A stretch of DNA of 64,000 nucleotides from Epiperipatus broadwayi (lineage: Eukaryota > Onychophora > Udeonychophora > Euonychophora > Peripatidae). Made by a program: the position numbers and the translations under genes. This document shows positions 26,763 through 36,639 of the stretch, in pieces; within the stretch, counting starts at the first letter, position 1, and the number at the start of each line of letters is the position of its first letter. Location of the stretch: the NCBI GenBank assembly GCA_028023455.1, contig JAQFVV010000013.1, positions 14,954,258 through 15,018,257 on the forward strand, in the 5' to 3' direction. The notes under the pieces are model-generated. The model was not told the origin of the DNA and did no database searches. It saw nothing but the letters and a program-made list of their open reading frames with translations.

Positions 26763-26821
26763 ATCCAAGGCTCCTCACTGACGAAGGCCACAAGCCAGAA
26801 ACTAGTCTGTGGATATTGGAT
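26763..26821 (+). ncRNA. Hammerhead-like ribozyme, family A (right arm)
   Basis: ATCCAA (26763-26768), CTGACGA (26778-26784), stem II GGC/GCC around a CACAA loop with an A-A mismatch at its base, GAAA (26798-26801), CTAGTC (26802-26807, predicted cleavage after C), TTGGAT (26816-26821). Every conserved core base of the C3-U-G-A-N-G-A / G-A-A-A / U-H consensus is present. The weak points are the 3-bp stem II and the 2-bp intramolecular stem III. The ACTAGT palindrome would allow a dimer. Confidence 0.65.
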
Positions 26822-27419
26822 GAGTAGGCACTAGATGGGCATTTTATGCACAAGCTTTCTGGCATCCATTGATTACTCTAGCTTGCTGTGTGTGGCAATA
26901 CTTATAGTGAGTTTTGCCTGTTTTAACTTTTTATAGGCATAGATTTCCACCCACATTATATATAAATACAAGATTCATGCTTAATATTATAGTTGATTTA
27001 AAAAAAACAAAAAAACAATCTTTTTCTAAATACAAAGTTGGGGATTGTTTTAGAAGCAACTATTGCATATATCATTTTTAATAGTTATCAAAAAGTAAAA
27101 TTGTCAATTTAAGTTTTTGCTATAATCATATTATTGAGACAAGAATTATTTTGACGAATGTCGTTATGGATGAGTTTTTGTATTCACTAAAAACGAAAAA
27201 TCTTGACAGGTTGTTTGGCGATAATATTAAACGCAAAGTGGCATTCTTTGCATGCCAGAATAATGGAATGAACAAAAATTTTACAAACAATAGGAGTAGC
27301 CAATCTTATTTTATATTTATTTTTTGATGCACTGGAAGTAATATATGGGCCTGGAAGCGAAAACGATTATAGAATATTATAAAGTAACAACATATGATCT
27401 AGCCAAAAAGTGGAAAAGT

Positions 27420-27720
27420 TACAGTTGTTATCGAACTGAGATCTTGATTGCTTCAGATTTATATAGTTATGCAAGTAAGATATTCTGGGTCTGAAATTTT
27501 AAGTCTTTTTAAATTTTAGATTATTATCTTAAATAATATGAAAAAATAAAAAGTAACTTCTAGATGCATACATGTGTATATTCCAGATTTGAATTCTAAT
27601 ATTTACTTCATGATGAAGATAAAGTCCAAAAATCAATCTATCTAGAGATGGATATTTTATAGCATTACTTCATCTAATAACCACTGATTACCTAAGCTTA
27701 CAATAGCTTGTTCTGGAGTA
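27420..27720 (+). repeat. Family F interspersed repeat, copy 1
   Basis: The 3' part (about 27615-27720) carries the family signature: GATAAAGTCCAAAAA, then a short gap, GCATTACTTCATCTAATAAC, then CACTGATTACC and a CTTACAATAG block. Related signatures occur at 46490, 58670 and 59075. No coding capacity, terminal repeats or promoter boxes were seen. Confidence 0.55.
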
Positions 27721-28788
27721 CAATAAAATAATTACCTTTGGAATCTTATAAATTCAATGGATAGTACTTTTATTATGATACCAATTATACTGCAAACAAA
27801 TGAAGAGAGAATGTTTTAATATTTTTGAATAATAATAAACCGCCCTTCAAAAGTGGATATGATCATACCAATTCAAAAAAAAAAAAGGAGAGAGAGAAAA
27901 AAAAACTACATTAAAAATTAGTTTTGTTATGACTAAAAAACCAATCTTATGAACTACAAATGTGTTCAAATATAGAGAATACTGGTTCATTTTTTGATTA
28001 TTTGATATTTTACGATGTTCTCTTCTAATTTTACCTGCAGAAAATATTCATTTCTGAAATATTTCAACACCATAGAGGAGTGTAATTAGGGTGCTAAAAT
28101 TTTTAGCTTATTTGCTTAAAGGAGATTTAAAAAGCAGTATGCAAAATGTTTAAAAGTACAATAAAAGACCATCATATGATAAATGGGACTGTTTCTCGAA
28201 TCAACGTAAAACTACTTTTATTTTTTATTTCTTGTAGTTGATTACATATTCGTTTATAAATAGCTAATAATTGTGTGTGCGCGCGCGTGAATCAGAATCT
28301 ATAAGGAAAGCAATATTGAGGTAAAGCTATTAAATAAATAGATTATTATTAAAGATAATCTATACTGATTTTTACCTTTGATATCAAACTTTATAATAGC
28401 TTTTAATTTACTATTACATCGCGGCAGGTAAATAATTCTCTAATATACCTCTAGTAAGCAATCTTTTTCCAACTCTATTAACTACATGTCCTTGATTTAT
28501 CTTTATAATTCAATTTTGACTTCTAGGACGCTTCTTATCTTTGGAATTAATAAGGGCTTTGATTATTTTGATTTGAGCGCGAGCGTGTTTGCATATTTAT
28601 AAAGCATTGAGAAAATCATAAAATACAAAAATATCAGAATATGTGTTACTGATATTTATAGATGCGCGTATATAGACTTTGCTTAAACTGTAAATCTATT
28701 CAAAGTTGTTTTTTTTATCTTGAATGCTTTATATTATTATTATATAAAAACGTATCTAAGTCCAAATAACTTTATCATTATCTTATGT

Positions 28789-28889
28789 TTACGTCACGAG
28801 TTTAATGAATAAGGTTAATCGTTTTATTTTAAATCATATTTCTCTTAAGGGAAAAAAAATCTGTAGGGATTTTTTTAGATATTGGTGAA
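28789..28889 (+). promoter_or_regulatory. FMO upstream region with CRE-like site and splice-acceptor-like tract
   Basis: TTACGTCA (about 28791-28798) differs by one base from a full CRE (TGACGTCA). A T-tract ending in AG (28871-28878) lies 11 bp before the FMO start codon and looks like a 3' splice site, so the mRNA may receive its 5' end from an upstream untranslated exon or by trans-splicing. Both calls rest on short motifs only. Confidence 0.3.
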
Positions 28890-29510
28890 ATGAAGAGTGT
28901 AGCTGTCATCGGAGCAGGTCCTAGTGGCCTTACTGCTATTAAAACCTGTTTAGAAGAAGGCTTGAGTCCAACATGTTTCGAAAAAACCTCTTCAATTGGA
29001 GGATTATGGCAATATCGTGATGAAGTACTTGATGGAGTCGCTTCGATTATGGAAAGCCTTATTATTAATACAAGTAAAGAACTTTCGTGTTTTAGCGATT
29101 TTCCACCACCTAGAAATTTCCCCAACTATATGCCTCATGAAAAGGTTCTTGAATATTTTAACATGTACGCAGAAAATTTTAAACTTGACTCTTATATAAC
29201 ATTTAAAACTGAAGTTGTTTGGATAGAAAGATTCGGGAAAGCACGACCTGCTAAATGGATAGTAATCATTAAAGATCTAGAAACACAGAAAATTCAAGAT
29301 CACTACTTTGATGGCGTAATGGTGTGTGTTGGTCATCATGCATTCCCTCACATTCCATATTTTAGAGCTCAAGAAGATTTTCAAGGACGAATTATTCATT
29401 CTCACGATTACAAGATTCCTAGAGATTACGAAGATAAACGTGTTGTTGTTGTTGGAGTTGGAAATTCTGGATTGGATATAGCTGTGGAACTCGGAAGAAT
29501 TTGTTCTCAG
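28890..29510 (+). CDS. Flavin-containing monooxygenase, exon 1 (codons 1-207)
   Basis: Encodes the N-terminal half of an NADPH-dependent dimethylaniline-type flavin monooxygenase, which oxygenates soft nucleophilic N or S atoms. The FAD-binding dinucleotide fold has GAGPSG at residues 8-13. The conserved INTSKE block with the active-site Asn is at residues 59-64 (N60). The FMO signature FQGRIIHSHDY lies at 164-174 and the NADPH-binding GVGNSG at 189-194. The start ATG (28890) has G at -3 and places the FAD motif where the family has it. The exon ends CTCAG|GTAAAT, a good donor at 29511, in phase 0. Translation continues as VYLVTRRG in the exon at 43525. A 98-codon antisense frame here is a shadow. 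Certain as a family member; the paralogue number cannot be assigned. Confidence 0.95.
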
Positions 29511-29606
29511 GTAAATAAATATTTCTTGCCAGAATTATATATAAAAATAGTATTAATCATAACCTGATATTATTTATTTTCTAAAAATATATAAGGGATA
29601 AATCAC

Positions 29607-29915
29607 TTTTTAATTTTTAAAAAAAATACAACACATAATTACTTTCGATAAATGTTTTAAGTAATACTGTAATAAGGATGAATATATATATACAATGTAT
29701 GGATGCATACTTAGTTTTATATGAATATTAAAATTGCAATGAAATAAATTTATAATTTTTATTTTTAATTTTTAAAAAACATACAACACATAATTACTTT
29801 CGATAAATGTTTTAAGTAATACTGTAATAAGGATGAATATATATATATATATATAATGTATGGATGCATACTTAGTTTTATATGAATATTAAAATTGCAA
29901 TGAAATAAATTTATT
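29607..29915. repeat. Tandem duplication, 155-bp period, two copies
   Basis: ACAACACATAATT occurs at 29628 and 29783, giving the period. The two copies (29607-29752 and 29762-29915) are almost identical. The main difference is the length of an internal (TA)n run, so the duplication is recent. It lies about 100 bp after the FMO splice donor. Confidence 0.9.
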
Positions 29916-32261
29916 ACTTTTATTAATAAGAAAATGTATCACTTATGAATTTTAGACTTATTTGTTAATGAAATGTCAACATCTACAAATATATAATAAA
30001 AAAGTAAAAAAGTTTCATTACATCTAGAAGTGAGATCTGGCAATTCAAAGAAAAAAACATTAAGAGAAATGAAGTTGATAGAAATGAATTGCTGGAGAAT
30101 ACTTGAAGAAAAATCAAGAAGAAAATGGATAAACAATAAAAGAATTCAAAAAATGATTAATGTGGGATATGCAATAATAAATGAAATAAAAACCAGATAT
30201 TTGTTATAATATGGATACAAAACAAATATTAAACTGAACATAACAGGAAAGGAGAAAAAAAGTCCAAAAGGAATTATCAAAGAAGAATAGATAAAAGTAA
30301 TAAAAAATATATATATATAGAAAGTTCATAGATTAAAGATCGGCAAGGTTTCTAGAAAATCTGAAAACATTATAAAGATTAGAGATCAATAACAACAACC
30401 AAAAAAAAAGGATTATTCATAAACTCAAAGCTTTCTGAATGATTCTCATTAGAGGAAAGGGAGTGCAGAGGTAAAAGAGAGAAGGGGAAACTTAGGCAAA
30501 TTGAGTGTATCTATTACACTTAACCTATTAGTTGGGTTCACTGTGATTTTGGTATAAATTAATTAGGAAATTATTTTTTAAAAAAATAATCAAATACAGT
30601 AACGGATTAAATACTGTTGCTGCTTTATATTCGGTCCTCCAGAATTAACTGTGATTTTTTTTTGTTTCTTTTAAAATACGACTTCATATGCTATTATTTA
30701 TCATTTAAAATTTCTTTTAATTATTTTAATTTATATGATTTACTACTTTTGAAACGGTTATAAAAAATGTACAAGGATACAGGAGATATGTTTTAAACTT
30801 GAGAAAAAAAAAATTTTCTAACCTCATAAGATATAGTGAATAAATCATTATATCGGACTCCAAGTTTCATATAAAGTTTGTTTTGGTAGCACTCAATATT
30901 GAGAAACTTTAATGCATCAAATTTTTTGATGTACAATATGAATGTACAAAGTGCTAGTCATATTAGTAAGTGCATCATTAAGCATATATTATATCGATTA
31001 ACTGATCAGTGAAAAAAAATTGGGGCTGCAAGTCGTCTATAAGTAGAGTCATGCTCTGAGTTGTTTGAAAGCATTATAATTTTCTGATTTTAAGATATAG
31101 TTAATATTTGCCACTGAGTTTAGATTCGATTTATCTTGCAACAGTAATGATACGCTGATAAGTAAAAGATGTTGGATTTGATGCTAGTTTCAAAATATTA
31201 TATTAATTAGTTTTTATTGCTTTTATATCACACTGTGCATATAAATAAACATTTTCATTTTTTCCCCACTTAATTAAATGCAGTTGTTCTTTTTTAATGC
31301 AGACGGTTTAAAATTGTCTGTTAGTTCAATTACATTAACTTATTTGTTAATTTTGTATTGTTTTCTTCATTATTATTATTTTTATTTTTTTTACGTTTTT
31401 GTTTTTTTATCATCATTATAAATCTTTACAATTTTCATCCTTTTATATTTCTCAATTAACTGCTTGCTTTTTAATTTTACACTTAAAGAAATTCGTAAAG
31501 CGTTTTCCCAGGCAAATAAAAAGACTTTATATAAACTACTTTTGCAAAATAATTCATTATTTAATAAATACACGAGTGTTTATTCTGAATAAGATATGAA
31601 TATATTTTTATTATACATTCATTAATATAATGTAGCTGGCACATAATGCTGGTATCCTGTGTGAAATCAGAATTTTTAAAGCTTGCAGTGTATATGATTA
31701 GGACAATAAGAGATGTATATTATTATCTGTTTAAACCCTCATGCATATCTTGTGTGCTTGTAAGTTGGAGCAGTAACATGTTAGGTAATTGCTTGGAAAT
31801 AATGTTTATAATATGGGGTGAAGCTGGTTCTTCCAATTATTTGAATAGATTGCAAATATGATGATATCACACAAAGTAATTTTATAACCACTGATATATA
31901 ATGTATTCACTGAAATTATCATAATTGGGCAATGGCGTAAGTGGAATTTTGAGGCACTAAAGCCTTTTTAATATTTATAACATATATCTTAATACTTTTA
32001 TTAATATTCCTCAATTTAATGCTTGACAGGTAAATGATACCCAAATCCCAGCTCCCATATGCATTATCTTGGTTTGCTTCATAATAGTTATGACACAGTA
32101 CTTGTAAGAAAGCTATCTGCTTTTTTGGATAGTTATTAGTTAGAAATCTTTCCAGGGATTGTAAAAAATATAAATAATGTTTTTTCCAACTATATGACAC
32201 ACTTCCATTGTCACCTCATTAATATTTTACATATCAAATTAATATTTTGCATATCAGATTT

Positions 32262-32475
32262 GCTATCTTAATATAAACTGAGCACTGATTATATGTATGT
32301 GTGAGAGATGATAATCTGGACCAACTGATGAATGCTGGTTTAGGATGAAATACATATATTGATGATTATTTATCTTTTCTACATGTGTGTGGTCATGTGT
32401 ATCAGTTGTATGAGATAGTGTGTATAGTTGAAGGGTGCTTAAAAATCTGAGTTCAAATCCCCTATACTTATATCA
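32262..32475 (+). mobile_element. Family C unit, single, direct orientation
   Basis: A lone unit with a complete hammerhead motif, then GACCACACA-type and tRNA-like segments: a TGTATGAGATAG stretch, then a B-box-like GAGTTCAAATCCCC near 32448. It belongs to the same subfamily as 20425. No convincing target duplication. Confidence 0.7.
32310..32370 (+). ncRNA. Hammerhead ribozyme, family C copy b
   Basis: GATAATC (distal stem I), CCAA (32321-32324), CTGATGA (32325-32331), stem II ATGCT/AGGAT with one mismatch, GAAA (32347-32350), TACATATA with cleavage predicted after the final A, TTGA (one mismatch to CCAA), GATTATT closing distal stem I. The core is intact and the stems are slightly eroded. 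Confidence 0.75.
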
Positions 32476-34412
32476 AATACCATTATTTTTAGGAAACAAT
32501 TTGATCAGAAATATAATGCCTTTGAAGCCCATGGAGGATTGACGGTGATGTTGATAAGATAGGGCTATTACCATGTGATAGGTATTTGTTGAACTAATCA
32601 AGTTTGTTGCTTAAATAATAATTAAGTTTAATGGGGCTTGGAAATATCAACACAAATTATATTTGTCTGTTTAATGGGATTTATTTAAACTTTCTTGAAT
32701 TTAAAATCTCAGTCTGTTATAGGCAAAATGTCAATTATTCTGTCCATATAAATATCTTAGTCCAGATTAAAAGGTATTGATAAAAGTTGTCTTGACAGCA
32801 GATTAAATATTATTGGTGTTGATAAGCTTGCGCTATTATTATGTGATTTATATTGGTTGAATATTAAGTAAAATGAAGTTTATTATTTGTATGTAAGCTA
32901 AAAAACCTTCAAACTATTTGAGGAAGAATATTGTTGCTTTTATTTTGACTTCATTGCAATAGGCAGAGAGGTCTTATGATTTAATTATTTTATACATTTA
33001 AGAAAATGAAGGATTGAAAAGTGAAAAGTGAAATAAGAAATATTTTTCTCAAGGAAGAAATAATTAGATTACATAATCTCTGATGATCTTGATGAGAACA
33101 TTTAACGTTTTGATTTTATCTAATGACAGAATAATAATTTAAAAAATGATTTACATATAACTTAGCTGTATTGAATTTTTTTAAACTCTTGTCATGATAT
33201 TTATTATAGTATTGGTATTGCTCTTTATTAAATTTATTTTTTATAAAGGTGACCTTCAATTAGATTAAAATATATGATAAAAAGAATATATATTTAAGAT
33301 AATTTTATTTAAAATATCATTAGAAAAAAAAAAATAATAATTTTAGGAAAAAAAATAACTTCAGGAAATAAAAAGAAAAAAAAACAGTAATAAATGTTGT
33401 TTAATGTTACGATTATAAAATATTAATGTCTTCCATTACTTAAGTTTTTATAAAAATAATATATTTCTAAAAAGTAAATAACACATGTAAACATGATATA
33501 TTTATAAATAATAAGTAATAATAAATATTTAGTAAAGTAAAATTTTAAAAAAAATTTGAATTATAAATAATTTTACTGTCATTACTAATGCATTGTAAAA
33601 ATGTCAGACTCAGCTTACTGGTGCAAAAGCAACAAAGATTTTATTTTTTTCGTGATCACTGCATAAATAAAATATAAAATTTTATACACTAGATTATAAT
33701 CATTTATTGAACAAACACTGTGACAGCAAAAGGAAGCAAAGTAATTATTTCACATGCTGCAATTATACTGAATATTAGTAGCATTAGTAGTGCCATATGA
33801 AAGTGCTTAGTAAGAAGTATAGAAGATTTGATTTTATAAGTTTATGTGTTGTGGGTTTTTATTTTTAAACCAGAAAACATTGTGATTAATTTCTAATCAG
33901 TACATAAATATATTAATTTATTAAGCACAAGCAGTTGATATAATAATAACATGAAAGGTGAACCTTTAACAGAAGTGCATTAAAAATGCTTATATGACAG
34001 CCAATCAGATGTAATAATGACTGCATAGGAATCTCTCAAGTCAAAACACAAGGCAGAGATTTTATGAGAAAAAGATGGTTCCCACCTTCTTCTCTACTTA
34101 AATTTATATATAAATAAGCCAGTCTTAAGCATTTTGAAATGAGAACATGAAGCTTTAAACACCTTCACATTTAATTCACTAAATACTATATATAAATAAA
34201 CAATGTGAAATCTCTCAATTTGCTACAAAGTAATTTTCAAATCCAGTGAATTGATATTAATTCATGCTCTCATTTCAAAATGCTTAAGACTGGCTTATTT
34301 ATGTATAAATTTAATATATAGGATATATGAGCACAGACTTTCACATGACCCACCATTGTACACTCTATCTCATAACACTGATACACTCAAACACATATAT
34401 GTCGAAAAGATA

Positions 34413-34473
34413 AATAATCACCAATATACGTATTTCATGCTAAACCAGCAATCATTAGTTGGTCCAGATTACC
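34413..34473 (-). ncRNA. Hammerhead ribozyme, family C copy c, core mutated
   Basis: Same fold as copy f (52063-52123), but the core reads CTAATGA (34458-34452) instead of CTGATGA. The invariant G5 is lost, which should abolish cleavage. Stem III retains the ATACGTAT palindrome. Confidence 0.75.
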
Positions 34474-34959
34474 ATCTCCACACATATATGCCAGAAGTGC
34501 TCAGATATATATTAAGATAGTCAATCTTCATACTTTTATGGACAGGCTTCAATCTATGTCACACTCCAACTCTTCAACCATCCATCCAATTGAAAATATG
34601 ATGATGGAATGCTCAAAGGCCACACTGAGGCTGAGATTCTTATCACACACATGTTGACTTAAGATCAATCTTACTCCTCATGTACAGGATATAATCCATT
34701 CAATACATATACAAGGGATGGGCAGACATCTCTACTATGTAATAACTGAAACACGGGCTTATTATTATTGGCCTTAGGTCAACATGGGTGTGACAAGAAT
34801 CTCGGCCTCAGGGTGGCCTTTCAGAATTCCATCAGGTTTTCAATTGGATGGATAATTGAAGAGTTGGAGTGTAGAGTATATTGAAGACTGTCCATTAAAG
34901 TATGAAGATTGACTATCTTAATATATATCTGAGCACTTCTGGAACATATGTGTGGAGAT

Positions 34960-35020
34960 GGTAATCTGGACCAACTGATGATTGCTGTTTTAGCATGAAA
35001 TACATATATTGGTAATTATT
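34960..35020 (+). ncRNA. Hammerhead ribozyme, family C copy d
   Basis: GGTAATC, CCAA (34971-34974), CTGATGA (34975-34981), stem II TGCT/AGCA, GAAA (34997-35000), TACATATA, TTGG (35009-35012), then AATTATT, which pairs imperfectly with the distal stem. All core bases are present. Stem III has lost its CpG (ATACATAT). Confidence 0.8.
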
Positions 35021-35393
35021 TATCTTTTTGACATATATATGTTTGAGTATATGAGTGTTATGAGATAGAGTGGAGAATGGTGGGTCACGTGAAAGTCTGT
35101 TCTCATATATCCTATATATTACATATATAGACTCAGGTATATAATAAGCATGTGTTCCAGTTATTACATAGTAGAGATGTCTGCCCATCCCTTGTATATG
35201 TATTAAATGGATTATGTCCTGTACATGAGGGGTCAGATTGACCTTAGTTCAACATGAGTGTAACAAGAATCTTGGCCTCAGGGTGGCCTTTGAAGAGTTG
35301 GAGGGTGAAGTAGATTGAAGTCTATCCATTAAAGTATGAAGATTGGCTATCTTAATATATATCTGAGCACTTATGGCATTTATGTGTGGAGAT

Positions 35394-35454
35394 GGTAATC
35401 TGGACCAACTGATGATTGCTGGTTTAGTGTGAAATACGTACATTGGTGATTATT
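35394..35454 (+). ncRNA. Hammerhead ribozyme, family C copy e
   Basis: GGTAATC, CCAA (35405-35408), CTGATGA (35409-35415), stem II TTGCT/AGTGT (weakened), GAAA (35431-35434), TACGTACA, TTGG (35443-35446), GATTATT. Core bases are intact. The base before the predicted cleavage A is C here instead of U16.1, so cleavage would be reduced or lost. Confidence 0.75.
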
Positions 35455-36639
35455 TATCTTTTTGACATAAGTGTTTGAATGTATCAGTGTTATGAGATAG
35501 AGTGGAGAATGGTCGGTCATTTGAAAGTCTGTGCTCATATACCCTATATATTACATATATAGACACAGGTATATAATAAGCCTGTGTTTCAGTTATATAA
35601 ATTTAAGTAGAGAAGATGGTGGGAACCATTTTTTTCTCGTAAAATCTGCCTTGTGTTTTGACTTGAGAATTTCCTATACAGTCATTATTACATCTGATTG
35701 GCTGTCAGATAAGCATTTTTCAGAAGTTTTTCTTCTGTCAAAGATTTTAGCCTTTCATGTTATTATTATATCATATGCTTGCACTTAATAAATTAATATA
35801 TTTACATTTGTTACTATCAATTCGTTGAATCACATTATTATAATCAGTTTGTAAATAAGAGTAAACATAGGCAATAATTATTGCTTTAATATGTTTACTT
35901 TTAATTTATTTTTCTGCATTCGTAAATTAACTTTTCTTAGCTCTAAGATTAATAAACCTAATTAATTTTGTTTTTAAATTTTGATAGAGCATATTCTTTT
36001 TCATAAATAATTTTGAGATGTATAAGAAAAAGTATTAACAATTTAGCTTTAGTTAAAGTTTTATAATTTTTAATAATAAATAACACTTATATAAAAGAAA
36101 GAGGCCAGAAATAACCCACAATAGGCTCATATGAATGATCCCTGCAGCCTAACAGTTCTGTTATAGACTCTATAGAGATGATTTATAACTACTGGTATAT
36201 ATGATTTTAAAAATATGCTTGATTTAAACAATTTGGTAGATCAGTTTGTGTAGAATTCCTTCTCTATTTTGAAAATTACTATCTCAAGTAAACCAATTCC
36301 AGATTACATTAAATGGAAGCTTCAACAAAATTAAACAAAAAGATATGTCATTTATTCACTGTTAAACTCTGAACTACCATGAGCATATTTATAGTTAGCT
36401 AGGTATCATCACCCACTATGTTTAAAATAAAAGAAACAGATGAGGAAAAAATGTAAACTATCTAATATTATTACAACTGAATCAGAATTTTAAAGTTTGG
36501 ATGACAGTGTGTTATAAATAATTGTAAACTGATAATCTTGATTTATTTTATCTACTTAACAAATTTCTTGATGTTTACAAACATAGCTAAAGTGATGTAA
36601 TTTAATTTTATTCTCTTTAATTATGACTTTTTAAAATAT

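Larger units (their letters stand above)
25784..26938. mobile_element. Family A compound: 1.13-kb palindrome with TSD
   Basis: AACTTCTTATAGGC (about 25784-25797) and AACTTTTTATAGGC (about 26923-26938) flank the insertion, a 14-bp target duplication with one mismatch. The whole interior is one long inverted repeat centred near 26380. Each arm holds one complete unit and part of a second, with a tandem period of about 454 bp (GAGTTTTGCCTG at 26455 and 26909). Each arm has one hammerhead motif, on opposite strands (25951-26009 and 26763-26821). No protein is encoded. The length of the target duplication fits target-primed reverse transcription better than a cut-and-paste transposon. Confidence 0.8.
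33900..35815. mobile_element. Family C compound: inverted unit plus two direct units, 1.9 kb
   Basis: Outer arms of about 215 bp (33900-34117 and 35598-35815) are inverted copies of one another. Inside, one unit is on the minus strand (34310-34700) and two direct units follow, starting with CTTAATATATATCTGAGCAC at 34916 and 35351 (period 435 bp). A further small inverted repeat pairs 34097-34150 with 34262-34310. Each of the three units has a hammerhead motif. The subfamily differs from 20425 in lacking the B-box segment and having ACAGACTTTCACATGACC in its place. The outer arms appear to be the terminal part of the family unit. No clear target duplication was found. Confidence 0.75.

Noticed and set aside
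31919-32200. 93-codon minus frame
   Set aside because: No recognisable motif, no exon borders with good splice sites, and it lies in the FMO intron. It may be a decayed repeat.
34251-35443. Similar 64-91 codon frames sharing HRLSHDPPLYTLSHNT-like stretches
   Set aside because: These are translations of family C repeat units, the antisense of the ribozyme region, and not genes.
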